A DNA stretch of 64,000 nt from Capillibacterium thermochitinicola (GCF_013664685.1 NZ_JAAKDE010000003.1:88751-152750), one strand, 5' to 3'. Shown: positions 24,238-34,607, counted from the first letter of the stretch. The notes: generated by a model not told the origin, from the letters alone. A program made the numbers and translations.

Positions 24238-26022
24238 TTAATCTTTTAAATTGGGCCGGGCTTTCGCCCCTTCCCGGTTCATCCGTAAAATCGCGTTGCG
24301 GGCTGCTTTCATGGTTGGAGTGATTTTCGGCGCGACAAAATAAACCGCACCGCCGGGGTCCTCAGCCTTGCGCCCTACCCGGCCGGCGATCTGAATTAAA
24401 GTCTCTTCCGAAAAAATGGCTTCCTGGTCGGCGTGGAGAATCATCAGATCCAACCGGTCAAAATTCAACCCCCGCTCCAGGAGGGTGGTCGTGACTAAAA
24501 GCCAAAGGATCCCGGAGGAAAACTGTTCCACCTTCGCACGGCGGAAAGGATCCCGCGCGTGAATATGACTGATGTAGGGAGCTTCATGGGGGAAGGCCTT
24601 TTTCAGGCGGATTGCGAAAGTCTCGACCGCTTCCACGGTGGGCAGGAAGATCAGTCCTTTCCGTCCTTGCGTCCGCCGGGTCAAGATAAAATCGCGGACC
24701 AACGCCGGAAGAGGCTGGTCATCCCTACTTGGTATGGCCGTACGAACCAGGTGGGGAACGGGAAGGGGCTGGCCGTGGTGGCGAAGGGGAAGCTTGGTCA
24801 CAGCAATTGCCCCCTGTGCCGCCCGGCGACGCCAGGAGCGATCGGGGGTCGCGGTCAGGTAAACCTGTTTTCCCGTCGGCAGCACGACGCGGTCCAGAGC
24901 GGCATTGAGCACCGGGTTGTTATACAAAGGAAAAGCGTCGGCTTCGTCGACGATCACCAGGTCAAAATAGGCGGTAAAACGAAGCAGTTGGTGGGTGGTG
25001 GCCACGACCAGTAAAGCATCGGGCACCTCCTCTTTATGGCCGCCATACAACAGGCTGAACGGCAAACCGGGAAAGCATTTTTTGATCCGTCCGCTCAGTT
25101 CCTGGACGATCTCCCGCCGCGGAACCGTAAGTAACACCCGTTTTCCTTCGGCCAAAGCGGCTTGGATCACCGGGAAGACCACTTCCGTTTTGCCCGCCCC
25201 GCATACCGCCCAAACCAGCATAGTCCGTTTCTCCGGCTGGCGCCAGAAGGCCATGATCTCAGTGACCGCCCTTTCCTGCCAGCGGGTTAAAGTCGGCAAA
25301 ACAAGCACGGGCGGAGAAGCCGGAGGTGCACACTTGGGCTGTGGGTCCCGCCAGTGGTAAAGAGGAGTCTGATCAGTCACGGCACCAAGCTCCCGGCAAC
25401 CGGAACAGATCCGGGTGGGCTGGGCCGATCCGGCCAGTTTTTCCGGGAAAATCCTTTCCCACTCCCCACAGCGGCGACAATAGAAACGGCCCCACCGGTC
25501 CAGACCAACCGCCGCCGTGAGTTCCACCTTCCCAACCAGGACCAGCTCCTGGAGGACGATGGTTAAGAGGTAAGGGGTCACCCTCACCCCGTTCCGCGCT
25601 AAGGCTGACCGGATCTCTTGCGGGGTCAAGGCCCGTCCCAACAGGACTTTGGGAAGGATCGCCCCGAGCAACGTGATGTTCTCCTCCCCGCTGGCGGCCG
25701 GAAAGCGGATCCGGTCTCTTCCCCCGTCCGTCACCGGCACCCAGGACCCTTCTCCATTCCAGCCGTAACGACGTGCTGTTTTGGCAAGCATCCGCCCCAG
25801 GCGGCGCAGAGAAAAACCGGCCTTCCCAGTCTCGGCGTAGAGAGCGAGCTTTGCGCGGATCTGCTCGGCGAGCCATAAAGGGAAGGGCCGGTCCCAAGAC
25901 CAAACCCGGTCGTATTCATTTTTCACCACCCACCACCAGACCAAAGCAGGATCGGACGTCAGGTTAACCGTCCACCCTCCGTTTTTTTCAATGATGATCG
26001 GGTAGTACGTCACCGGTAACAT
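24238..26022 (-). CDS. comFA: ComFA-like DEAD/DEAH helicase
   Basis: 594 residues. A four-Cys zinc site (FYCRRCGEWERIF and RICSGCRELG) precedes the helicase core. The core has AVCGAGKTEVVFPVI (Walker A), LLTVPRREIVQEL, LVIVDEADAFPLY (DEAD box), YLTATPDRSW, GLIFLPTVEAVETF and LIQIAGRVGRKAEDPGG (motif VI). ComFA is the ATPase that helps pull transforming single-stranded DNA into the cell. The 240-residue N-terminal extension is longer than that of Bacillus ComFA. Position before comFC supports the call. Confidence 0.9.
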   Translation of the reverse strand: MLPVTYYPIIIEKNGGWTVNLTSDPALVWWWVVKNEYDRVWSWDRPFPLWLAEQIRAKLALYAETGKAGFSLRRLGRMLAKTARRYGWNGEGSWVPVTDGGRDRIRFPAASGEENITLLGAILPKVLLGRALTPQEIRSALARNGVRVTPYLLTIVLQELVLVGKVELTAAVGLDRWGRFYCRRCGEWERIFPEKLAGSAQPTRICSGCRELGAVTDQTPLYHWRDPQPKCAPPASPPVLVLPTLTRWQERAVTEIMAFWRQPEKRTMLVWAVCGAGKTEVVFPVIQAALAEGKRVLLTVPRREIVQELSGRIKKCFPGLPFSLLYGGHKEEVPDALLVVATTHQLLRFTAYFDLVIVDEADAFPLYNNPVLNAALDRVVLPTGKQVYLTATPDRSWRRRAAQGAIAVTKLPLRHHGQPLPVPHLVRTAIPSRDDQPLPALVRDFILTRRTQGRKGLIFLPTVEAVETFAIRLKKAFPHEAPYISHIHARDPFRRAKVEQFSSGILWLLVTTTLLERGLNFDRLDLMILHADQEAIFSEETLIQIAGRVGRKAEDPGGAVYFVAPKITPTMKAARNAILRMNREGAKARPNLKD

Positions 26023-26167
26023 CAGGCTTCCTCCCCCTGGGCGCCGCGCCCACCATTGACCGTGCTTCCCTCCGCCTTTTGCTCCCCGGCCGTTGTGAAA
26101 ATGTCTTGCTCAATTTACCACTATTGGTGAATGAAATGATGCTATTTGCCGCATTTATAACGCAAGT

Positions 26168-28345
26168 CTAAATGTTATTCTTAGCATTATCCGCCGGCCC
26201 GATCTTCGCCGCCAGGTCGGTAATGGTCGGCGCCAACCAGGAATAACGGTCTTCAATCCTGTTATTCTGCACGGCAATCGCCAACGCCTTTTTCGTCCCA
26301 ACCAGAACCACCATTTTTTTGGCCCGCGTGATCCCGGTGTACAATAAATTCCGTTGCAGTAAAATATAATGTTGGGTCGTGAGCGGCATAATGACCACCG
26401 GGTACTCACTACCCTGGCTCTTATGGACGGAGATGGCATAAGCCAAAACCAACTCGTCCAGTTCCTCATAACCGTAATTGACCAGCCGTTCTTCCTGTTC
26501 ATCAGCGAACGCCACGGTCACGACCTGCTCTTCCGGATCGATCTGGACGATCTGCCCCAGATCGCCGTTGAAGACCATCTTCCCGTAATTGTTCCGGATC
26601 TGCATTACTTTGTCCCGGCGGCGAAAGACGCGTTCCCCGAAACGCACCTCGGCCGTCGCACCACCACCCGGGTTTAAAGCTTGTTGGAGAAGGGTATTGA
26701 GGTTGTCCACCCCGGTTACGGTCCGGCGCATCGGAGAAAGGACCTGAATATCCTCGATCGGATCGCACTTTAAATAGCGGGGAAGCCGCACCGTCACCAA
26801 GCGGATAATCTCGTCCACAATCTGCTCCGGGGCGGGCGCATGGACAAAGAAGAAGTCGGATGCCCCTTCAAAAGTCGGCATTTTACCCGCATTGATCCGG
26901 TGGGCGTTGGTCACAATCTTACTCTCTTTCGCCTGCCGGAAGATGGTCTGCAGGCGGACCAGAGGGATCACTCCCGAGGCGATTAAATCCCGGAGCACCG
27001 AGCCCGGTCCCACCGAGGGCAATTGGTCCTGGTCCCCGACCAAAACCAGCCGGGTCCCGGGGGTCAGCGCTTTTAATAATTGGTAGAAAAGCGGCAGATC
27101 AACCATGGAGACCTCGTCGATGATAACGATATCCGCCTCCAGCGGACGCTCTTCGTTCCGCCCATAGCTTAAACCGCTCCCCGGCGTGTAGCCAAACTCC
27201 AGCAACCGGTGGATGGTCTTGGCCTCTTCCCCGGTGGCTTCCTTCAGTCTTTTCGCCGCTCGTCCGGTGGGGGCCGCGAGCAAGGCTTTCTCTCCTCTTA
27301 ATTGGCACAAGCGGATCAAACTGCGGATCGTGGTCGTCTTCCCGGTTCCCGGTCCGCCGGTAATCATTAAAACGCCTTCCTGCAAGGCTTTCTCCACGGC
27401 TAACCGCTGTTCGAAAGTGAGCGTGCTGAGTTCTTCCGCGGGAAAAAGGAGCGGCCGTTCGGCCGGCCGCTCTTTTAAAAGCAACAGGAGTTTTTCGGCC
27501 GCCTTCCGTTCACACCAGTAGAAAGAGGCTAAATAAAGCCGGTTCGCTTCCACAAAGACCGCTTTCTCTTCCACTAAATCATTGATTGCCCGCTGTACCA
27601 CCTCTTCCGGAGCCGCCAGCTCCTTGCTGACGGAGGTCACAAACTCGGCGAGCGGCACATAGACATGGCCGTCTTCGGTCTCCTTCCGGAGAAAATAGAG
27701 CACCCCGGCCCGCACCCGTTCCAAAGCGACCGGGTCCTTCCGTCCCAGGAGGCCGGCAATGTGGTCGGCGGTTTTAAAGCCAACCCCAAAAAGTTCATCG
27801 GCCAACCGGTAAGGATTTTCCCGGATCACCGCCGCAGCCTGCTCCCCATAACGGCGGTAGATCTTCGTCGCCAAAACGGGCGTAATCCCAATCCCCCGTA
27901 AAAAAACCATCATTCGCTGGATCTCTTTCTGCTCGGCCAGAGCAGCCCGGATCTTCTCCGCTTTTTGCGGCCCGATTCCTTCCACTTCCTTAAGGCGTTC
28001 CGGCTTTTCGTCGATTACTTTCAGCGTCTCCAGGCCGAAAGTCTCCACGATTTTCTTGGCGGTCACCGGGCCGATCCCCTTAATCAAACCCGATCCCAGG
28101 TACCGCTCGATCCCTTCCACCGTCACCGGCGGGAGGACCTCAAAGGTTTCCACCTTAAACTGCCGTCCGTAGGTGGGATGGACCGTCCACTCCCCGCCCA
28201 GGCGCAGACTTTCACCGGTACTGATATTGGGGAGAACACCAACGATCGTCAGTTGCTCCTTTGCGGTTTTAAACCGGGCCACCGTATACCCATTTTTCTC
28301 ATTATGAAAAGTAATCCGTTCCACAATCCCTTCAATTTCGGTCAC
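26168..28345 (-). CDS. recD2: RecD2-type 5'-3' DNA helicase
   Basis: 725 residues, the usual RecD2 length. The N-terminus holds an OB-like domain and helix-hairpin-helix repeats (GIGPVTAKKIVETFG, VEGIGPQKAEKI). The helicase core has MITGGPGTGKTTTIRSLI, IIIDEVSMVDLPLF, LVLVGDQDQLPSVGPGSVLRDL, TIFRQAKESKIVTNAHRIN and ISVHKSQGSEYPVVIMPL. It works in replication-fork repair without RecBC. The start is GTG 28345 behind GGGGGG, overlapping the end of the upstream membrane protein by 14 bp. The 145 bp upstream of comFA (26023-26167) shows nothing else. Confidence 0.94.
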   Translation of the reverse strand: MTEIEGIVERITFHNEKNGYTVARFKTAKEQLTIVGVLPNISTGESLRLGGEWTVHPTYGRQFKVETFEVLPPVTVEGIERYLGSGLIKGIGPVTAKKIVETFGLETLKVIDEKPERLKEVEGIGPQKAEKIRAALAEQKEIQRMMVFLRGIGITPVLATKIYRRYGEQAAAVIRENPYRLADELFGVGFKTADHIAGLLGRKDPVALERVRAGVLYFLRKETEDGHVYVPLAEFVTSVSKELAAPEEVVQRAINDLVEEKAVFVEANRLYLASFYWCERKAAEKLLLLLKERPAERPLLFPAEELSTLTFEQRLAVEKALQEGVLMITGGPGTGKTTTIRSLIRLCQLRGEKALLAAPTGRAAKRLKEATGEEAKTIHRLLEFGYTPGSGLSYGRNEERPLEADIVIIDEVSMVDLPLFYQLLKALTPGTRLVLVGDQDQLPSVGPGSVLRDLIASGVIPLVRLQTIFRQAKESKIVTNAHRINAGKMPTFEGASDFFFVHAPAPEQIVDEIIRLVTVRLPRYLKCDPIEDIQVLSPMRRTVTGVDNLNTLLQQALNPGGGATAEVRFGERVFRRRDKVMQIRNNYGKMVFNGDLGQIVQIDPEEQVVTVAFADEQEERLVNYGYEELDELVLAYAISVHKSQGSEYPVVIMPLTTQHYILLQRNLLYTGITRAKKMVVLVGTKKALAIAVQNNRIEDRYSWLAPTITDLAAKIGPADNAKNNI

Positions 28346-28898
28346 GGTTGTCCCCCCCTTCCCCCGCCCACGGCTGCCGTTCGAGGATCCGTTGGGCTAA
28401 ATAGCCGGTCAGCCAACCGGAGGGCAGCGCCAAAAGCAAAGCCCATGGCAGCAAATAAAAGATCCTGGTTCCGGGAACAAGCAGATACAAAGTGAAGAGC
28501 TGTCCACAGTTGTGGGCAACAGCCCCGAGCACGCTAATTCCGTTTAGACTGAAGACCCGCGGCAGAAACCGCCAGAATAACCCCATCACCAACAGAGCGG
28601 CAATACTCCCCCCGACACTTAAAGCAAAAGGTACCGAAAACAAAGTCCCGGTCAATAGCGCCGCCAGGACGATCCGCCCGCCGGTCACCCCCCATAACAT
28701 CCGTTGGCTTTCCGTCACGAGAACCACCAACGTCACCACGTTCGCCAATCCGATCCGGGCTCCCGGAATCGGGACCACAAGACCGAGGGGCACCAAAAAA
28801 CTCTCCAGGAGGTTAAGGGTGACCCCCAGGGCAATGTAGGCGCTGATTTTCGTAATGGTTTTAATCTGTTCCCGACTCGATGTTTGTCTGTTCTTCAT
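28332..28898 (-). CDS. Gx transporter / heptaprenyl diphosphate synthase component I family membrane protein
   Basis: About 188 residues from ATG 28898, chosen because GGAAGG lies just upstream. Five to six hydrophobic segments and the motif VPIPGARIGLANVVTLVVL place it in the Hpre_diP_synt_I family, which resembles ECF-transporter substrate subunits. GAVAHNCGQLFTLYLL is the second family motif. In other Clostridia such genes sit beside Rnf or ApbE-type genes; no partner is visible here. The substrate is unknown. It overlaps both rex and recD2, so the three form one transcript. Confidence 0.8.
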   Translation of the reverse strand: MKNRQTSSREQIKTITKISAYIALGVTLNLLESFLVPLGLVVPIPGARIGLANVVTLVVLVTESQRMLWGVTGGRIVLAALLTGTLFSVPFALSVGGSIAALLVMGLFWRFLPRVFSLNGISVLGAVAHNCGQLFTLYLLVPGTRIFYLLPWALLLALPSGWLTGYLAQRILERQPWAGEGGDNRDRN

Positions 28899-29547
28899 TG
28901 CCTTCCCATTCTCTACTATAATAAGCCAAAGATTCCAACTGCAAAGTGAAATCCGCATGGTGGACCCGAACCCCCGCGGGCACGGTCAGTTTAACCGGGG
29001 CAAAATTAAGAAAAGCCTTAACCCCGCTGGCCACACAACGGTCCAGGATTTCCTGGGCCGCCCCGGCGGGAACAGTCAGGATCATAATTTTCAAATCAAG
29101 TTTCTTGATGAGTTCCGGCATCCGTGCAACCGGATAAACCTCCACCACGGCAATCCGCCGCCCGATTTTCCGCTCGTCCTGGTCAAAGGCGGCTCTCATT
29201 CTTAATCCTTCCCGGCTGAGAATCTCCCTTTGGCGGTCGGCACCATACCGGAGAAAGGCTTGTCCCAGATTCCCCACGCCGACCAGCCCGACATTGACAA
29301 TGCGATTCAGCTTGAGAATACGGCGCAGCTCACCGCGTAAAATGCTTACATCATAACCCACGCCCTGTTTCCCAAAAACGCCGAACATGCTTAGATCTTT
29401 CCGGATCTGTCCCGGGGTAATCCCCGTCCTTTCACCCAATTCGTAGGAGGAAATGATCGGTGCATGATCCACATCAATCTCGGACAAAACCCGTAAATAT
29501 AGAGGTAAACGGTTAACGACTACATCTGGTACGCGGCGTTGTCGCAC
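28861..29547 (-). CDS. rex: Redox-sensing transcriptional repressor Rex
   Basis: About 228 residues from GTG 29547, behind GGGGGG. The N-terminal winged helix has RLPLYLRVLSE, ISSYELGERTGITPGQIRKDLSMFGVFGKQGVGYDV. The NADH-binding domain has VGLVGVGNLGQAFLRYG, AAFDQDERKIG and IMILTVPAGAAQEILD. Rex represses fermentative and respiratory genes until the NADH/NAD ratio rises. The reading frame is open further upstream to 29670, but that part lacks homology and a ribosome-binding site. No Rex box was recognised in the window. Confidence 0.94.
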   Translation of the reverse strand: MRQRRVPDVVVNRLPLYLRVLSEIDVDHAPIISSYELGERTGITPGQIRKDLSMFGVFGKQGVGYDVSILRGELRRILKLNRIVNVGLVGVGNLGQAFLRYGADRQREILSREGLRMRAAFDQDERKIGRRIAVVEVYPVARMPELIKKLDLKIMILTVPAGAAQEILDRCVASGVKAFLNFAPVKLTVPAGVRVHHADFTLQLESLAYYSREWEGNEEQTNIESGTD

Positions 29548-29740
29548 GGGATTCCCCCCTTTTTTTAATATACTCCCCTTCGACGTTAAGCCGGACTTTC
29601 CTCCTCCTCTTGTATGTAAAGCCTTATAAAGCCCTTGAAACCGCTGTCTTAAAATACCAACCTTGGGCATATAATTCTACAATAAATCACAAGTCAACGC
29701 AGAACAACACCGCGTTTAAAGAACAGGGGGCCGGTAACCG

Positions 29741-30853
29741 ATGGATACACTCCCGCGCAAACAATTGCCGCCGGAGCACTTCCGTTACCTCTTAGTAATC
29801 GGTCTGACTTTCTTCACCTTTTTCATTGCGATCGGATTTTATCTGGTCGACCTTGAGCGACAACAAGGTTCTTCTTATCCCCTTACCTATCTAAAACGCC
29901 TCTACCATCTGGATTCCCAGGTCGGGCGCAAGTTTTTTTCGCAGGTAATCCCCGGCTTTAAACGTTACCGTTTCGAGGACGATCCGGATTTTATTCTTGA
30001 CACTAAAACCGCCGATCTGATCCTGCGCTTTCTGGTCAACATCCGGAACCCGTCCCCGCGGGAGATGTTCAAGGCCCAATTTCCTTTGCTCGCCCGGACA
30101 GAAATGGCAAAAACCTATACCCTCCGTAATGCCGCCACCCACCGGCCGGTACCGGAGCCGAACACCCAGCGCCCGGCACCCCTGCCGCCAACCCGTCCGG
30201 CACCAACCACGCCGCCCGTTCAGCCGCCACGGGTTGAACCGACGCGGATTCTCATCTACCATACTCATACATCCGAATCTTATGTACCCGTTAGTGGCCG
30301 GACCCACAACCACAACAACCGCGGGGACATTGTGCAGGCCGGCGCCTTCCTTGCCAAACTCCTCGAGGATAAATACGGAATTAAAACCTTACACTGCGAT
30401 AACATCCACGATTATTATCCCTTCCGCGATGCCTACCAACGGTCGGCCGAAACCGTCCAGAAACTTCTGGCCGAACATCCCCAGGTGGAAGTGGTACTCG
30501 ATCTCCACCGGGATGCTACCCCCGGGCTCAACCATAAAGTCCCTATTAAAGGAAAAACCGCCGCCAAGATTATCCTCGTCGTCGGTTCCGATCGGTTGGG
30601 ACTGCCCCATCCCAACTGGGAAAAGAATCACCATTTTGCCAATTCCCTCTTGGAGGTGATGGACCTCCTCTATCCCAATTTGGCCCACGGGGTGATTCTC
30701 GCCGAAGCCCGCTATAACCAGCATCTCCATCCCCAGTCCATCATCGTCGAGTTCGGCGACGATAAATCAACCTGGGAGGAGGTCACTTACTCTCTTGAAC
30801 TCTTCGCCGAGGTGCTGGCCACCTATCTCTCCCAGGCCAGCTACTCGATGTAG
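29741..30853 (+). CDS. spoIIP: Stage II sporulation protein P
   Basis: 370 residues with one N-terminal membrane helix (about 14-36, RYLLVIGLTFFTFFIAIGFYL) and a proline-rich linker (about 135-165). The amidase/endopeptidase domain follows, with ILIYHTHTSESYVP, RGDIVQAGAFLAKLLEDKYGI and VVLDLHRDATPG. With SpoIID it degrades septal peptidoglycan during engulfment. It is the clearest sporulation marker in the window. It is divergent from rex, with a 193-bp shared upstream region (29548-29740) in which I see no further gene. Confidence 0.95.
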   Translation: MDTLPRKQLPPEHFRYLLVIGLTFFTFFIAIGFYLVDLERQQGSSYPLTYLKRLYHLDSQVGRKFFSQVIPGFKRYRFEDDPDFILDTKTADLILRFLVNIRNPSPREMFKAQFPLLARTEMAKTYTLRNAATHRPVPEPNTQRPAPLPPTRPAPTTPPVQPPRVEPTRILIYHTHTSESYVPVSGRTHNHNNRGDIVQAGAFLAKLLEDKYGIKTLHCDNIHDYYPFRDAYQRSAETVQKLLAEHPQVEVVLDLHRDATPGLNHKVPIKGKTAAKIILVVGSDRLGLPHPNWEKNHHFANSLLEVMDLLYPNLAHGVILAEARYNQHLHPQSIIVEFGDDKSTWEEVTYSLELFAEVLATYLSQASYSM

Positions 30854-30861
30854 AGCCGGGC

Positions 30862-31308
30862 TTACTCCGGGTGCGCACGCTCGAGTACCCGCGCGATATA
30901 CGGCTGGTAACGGCCTGCCTTCTGCAGTCGCCGGTCGTAAAGGTTGAGCCCGCCATAAGTGAGGACCAGACCCAAACCCCCGCCCAGCAGCCCGCCTGTT
31001 TCCGCCCATGCCTCGCCTATCAGGAGGCCACCCAGCTGGGCTCCACCCAAATACCCCAGGAGAAAAAAGAAGAGCGGCAGGACATAAACCAAAAAACTGG
31101 CTTTAAGAACGGAGTTTTCCTTCAACCCGATCACGACCCGGTCGCCTTTCGCCAAAGCCAACTGGTCCCTGGGAAGGACAAGCTCCTGTTCACCAAGGCT
31201 GTTTCCTAAAACCAGACATGCCCCACACTGCTGGCAGGCCGAATGGCGGATATACCGCAAACGGACTTCTTTTTCGCTCACATCGACAACCCAGGCTTCT
31301 TTTTCCAT
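30862..31308 (-). CDS. RseC/MucC-family membrane protein
   Basis: About 148 residues. RYIRHSACQQCGACLVLG holds the conserved Cys cluster, and two membrane helices follow (FLVYVLPLFFFLLGYLGGAQL and ETGGLLGGGLGLVLTYGGL), as in RseC/MucC (SoxR-reducing system protein RseC). In Bacillota its role is unclear and may be linked to redox or Rnf complexes. ATG 31308 follows GAGGG; ATG 31314 is in frame and overlaps the stop of the small upstream ORF. Confidence 0.85.
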   Translation of the reverse strand: MEKEAWVVDVSEKEVRLRYIRHSACQQCGACLVLGNSLGEQELVLPRDQLALAKGDRVVIGLKENSVLKASFLVYVLPLFFFLLGYLGGAQLGGLLIGEAWAETGGLLGGGLGLVLTYGGLNLYDRRLQKAGRYQPYIARVLERAHPE

Positions 31309-31310
31309 CG

Positions 31311-31469
31311 TCATCCCTCTTTACAAAACCTTAATGTATCGAGCACCACCCGCAATTCTTTCCCGCGCCGCTCATTGAACGATGCCTTTGCCCGCATATA
31401 GTCAGCCGATGTCCAATGGTATTTTCCGCTGACTTGAATTACTAGGCATGGATACCATTCGCCTCTCAC
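31311..31469 (-). CDS. Small 52-residue ORF translationally coupled to rseC
   Basis: GTG 31469 abuts the P-type ATPase stop codon, and the TGA stop (31311-31313) overlaps ATG 31314 of the next gene. The peptide starts MRGEWYPCLVIQVSGKYH and ends VVLDTLRFCKEG. It has balanced composition and two Cys, and fills the whole gap between its neighbours. I recognise no family. Coupling at both ends argues for a real gene; the lack of a good ribosome-binding site argues against. It could also be a relic. Confidence 0.45.
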   Translation of the reverse strand: MRGEWYPCLVIQVSGKYHWTSADYMRAKASFNERRGKELRVVLDTLRFCKEG

Positions 31470-34176
31470 TTAAACCGTGCTCGAACGCTCCTTCGTCACC
31501 AACTTCAGAAACTCGCCCAAAAGAAGCGGGGTCACAGCCAACCCGAAAACAACCAACCAGTCGCTCAAGGGTAAAAGTTCGGTCCGGAAGATCCCCCGCA
31601 GCCAGGGGGTGAAGAAGACGATCAAGTGCATGAAAGTGGACCCGACGGAAGCCCAGAGGAGCTGTTTGTTTTGGAAGGGGCCCCGCCGCCACAGGCTGGC
31701 GGTGAGCGAACGGAAATTATAGGCGTGAACCAGCTGGCAAAGGCCCAAAGTGGCAAAGGCCATCGTCTCAGCCTTCGGGACTGTCTCCCTTAACCCGATC
31801 CGGAAAGCGGTCAGAGTCACCCCGGCGATAAAGAGACCGAACAAGATGAGCAGCCGCCGGCTTTTACGGTCAAAAATCCCTTGTTCCGGGTAGATGGGCG
31901 GCTTTTTCATGATGTCCCCCTCCGGCGGGTCAACCCCCAGCGCCAACGCGGGTAACGAATCGGTAACCAGGTTGACCCAGAGGATTTGGATGGGATACAA
32001 GGGAACCGGCCACCCCAACAGAATGGCCGTAAAGATGGTGATAATCTCCCCCAAATTACAGGAGAGGAGAAAATAGACGGTCTTTTTTATGTTTTCAAAG
32101 ATGACCCGGCCTTCTTGCACCGCCCGGACGATGGTGGCAAAGTTATCATCGGCCAAGACCATGTCCGCCGCTTCTTTCGCCACATCGGTTCCGGTCTGGC
32201 CCATGGCGGCACCAATGTCCGCCTTCTTCAGCGCCGGGGCGTCATTAACCCCATCCCCGGTCATGGCCACAATCGCCCCGTTCTGTTTTAGGGCGTCGAC
32301 AATCCGGACTTTATGCTCCGGAGCAACCCGGGCAAAGACACTGACCCGTGCCACTTGCTTGGCCAGTTCCTCCCCGTCCAGCGTCTCCAGTTCGGCCCCG
32401 ACCAGGACCGGATCTCCCGGTCCGGCCAAACCCAACTGCTGGGCAATGGCAACCGCCGTATCCCGGTGGTCCCCGGTAATCATCTTGACCGCGATCCCGG
32501 CTTCTTGGCAGACCCGGAGGGCCTCTTTCGCCTCGGGACGGGGCGGATCAATCATCCCCATAAAGCCAACAAAGATCAGATCCTTCTCCGCCTCTTCCAC
32601 CGGAACGGAACCGGACGGTGGATCCGGACGGAACGCAAAAGCCAAAACCCGCAACGCTTCGGTGGCCAGTTGGTGGTTCACCTTCAAAAGCTCCGCTTTA
32701 CGCTCGGCAGTTAATTCCTGCGGCCCGTCCTCCCCCAGCCACCATTGGCATTGCTCCAGAACCAGATCGGGTGCCCCTTTCACCAGGAGCCAGCGGCGGT
32801 CTTCGCCTTCCCCCAGCCAACGCGGGGCGAGATTTCCCTGGTGGACCGTGCTCATCCGTTTCCGCACGGAATCAAAGGGATACTCCCGTTGCCGGGGATA
32901 AGCCGTCTGGAGTTTATGCCGGGACAAGCCCGCCTTGGCGGCCGCCACCACCAACGCACCTTCGGTCGGGTCACCCACAATTTTGGCCTCCTCCGGCAAA
33001 AATTCGGCGTCATTACAGAGGGCCCCGATCTTCAGCATCAAGTCCAGCAGGGGTTGCTCTTCAACGGCCACCGCCGTCCCGTCCCGCCGGAATTCGCCCT
33101 CCGCCTTGAGCCCTTCCCCCGTTACCTCATAGTCTGCCGTCATGGTCACAATCCGCCGGACCGTCATGGCGTTCTGGGTGAGGGTTCCCGTTTTATCGGA
33201 GCAGATCACCGTGGCCGAACCCAAAGTCTCCACCGCCGGCAGCCGCCGGATAATCGCCTTCTGCCCGGCCATCCGCTGTACCCCCAGGGCCAAGACAATG
33301 GTAATGATCGCCGGTAAACCTTCAGGAATCGCCGCCACCGCCAGACTGACGGCGACCAAAAACATTTCGTAGAAACGGTTCCCCCGGAGCAGTCCTACGA
33401 GGAAAATGAAGAGGCAGATGCCGACCGCCAGGAGCCCGACCTGTTTCCCAAAACTGTCCAAACGCTTCTGGAGCGGCGTTTTCTCCTCCGGCCCGCTCTG
33501 CAGCAGCCCGGCAATCCGTCCCAGTTCGGTGTTCATCCCGGTCCCGGTCACCAGCGCCCGCCCGCGGCCAAAGGTTACAATGGTCCCTTTAAAGACCATA
33601 TTCTTCTGGTCCCCCAACGGGAGGTCCTCCGCCGCCGTAAACTCCGCGTCCTTGGTCACCGGCACCGACTCACCGGTCAGTGCCGCTTCGTTCACCTGCA
33701 AACTTTCGGCCGTCACCAACCGGGCGTCGGCAGGGACAAAGTCCCCCGCTTCCAGGAGGATCAGATCCCCGGGTACCAGCTCCTTGGCGGCCACCTCCCG
33801 TGTTTGCCCGTCCCGGTGGACCTTGGCCAGCGGCGCGGTGAGTTCCTCCAAAGCGGACAGGGCTTTTTCGGCTTTTAATTCCTGCACCACCCCAAGGGCC
33901 GTATTAAGGATGACGACCAAAAAAAATAACAACGGCGTCACTGGTTTCTCCTAAAAACAGGGAAATAACCGCCGCTCCGAGCAAGAGCAGGATTAAGAAG
34001 TCCTTAAGTTGTGCGAGGATCTTTTGCCAAACCGACGGCCCCGGCTGTTTCTGCAGTTCGTTCGGGCCGTTCTTCTCCAGCCGGGCCGCCACGGCGCTCT
34101 GGGTTAATCCCGCCGTTAAATCGGTCTCCAGTTCGGCGGCGGTCTCGATTACGTTTCGCTGGTACCAAGCGGGCAT
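31470..34176 (-). pseudogene. Calcium-type P-type ATPase (P2A), frameshifted at an A8/T8 tract
   Basis: The N-terminal ORF from ATG 34176 (behind GGGGTGA) holds the actuator lead-in TAGLTQSAVAARLEKNGPNEL and helix M1. It then meets eight T (33919-33926 as A on +) and ends. The other frame continues [51 protein letters not shown] with the phosphorylated Asp, TGDGVNDAPALKKADIGAAMG and the C-terminal helices with VNLVTDSLPALALG. One T fewer gives the continuous SERCA-like GETSDAVVIFLVVILNT and a protein of about 900 residues. The gene is otherwise intact, which favours a base-calling error over decay. Confidence 0.9.
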
Positions 34177-34192
34177 CCGCAATCACCCCGTT

Positions 34193-34600
34193 TTATTTCC
34201 CTTCCCATCTAACCCATAGCTTACGTCTGCGGGGACCATCAAATTCGCAGAAATAAACACCTTGCCACGTCCCCAGTTTTAACCGGCCGTCTTCGACCGG
34301 CAAAGTGACCGACGAGCCAACCAAAGCTGCTTTTAAGTGGGCGGCCGAGTTACCTTCACTGTGGGCCACATTTAAGGAGTGGGGAAAAATTTTGTCCAAC
34401 GCTTGCTTTAAGTCGTAAAGCACGTCCGGATCGGCGTTCTCGTTCAGCATGATCCCCGCTGTCGTATGAGGGACAAAAACGGTCCCCATCCCTGTTTTTA
34501 CCCCGGATTTTTGCAGATCGGCCGCCAACTCGCCGGTGACCTCAAGAAAATCCGTCGCCGCACGCGTCGTAATGGATATTTCCCGCCAGATCGCGATCAC
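34193..34600 (-). CDS. YjbQ/UPF0047 family protein
   Basis: 135 residues from GTG 34600, behind GGGGGG. TVFVPHTTAGIMLNENADPDVLYDL and HSEGNSAAHLKAALVGSS carry the conserved His residues, and LGTWQGVYFCEFDGPRRRKLWV is the family C-terminus. Some homologues show weak thiamin-phosphate synthase activity; the cellular role is not settled. It ends 17 bp before the P-type ATPase start. Confidence 0.88.
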   Translation of the reverse strand: MIAIWREISITTRAATDFLEVTGELAADLQKSGVKTGMGTVFVPHTTAGIMLNENADPDVLYDLKQALDKIFPHSLNVAHSEGNSAAHLKAALVGSSVTLPVEDGRLKLGTWQGVYFCEFDGPRRRKLWVRWEGK

Positions 34601-34607
34601 CCCCCGA

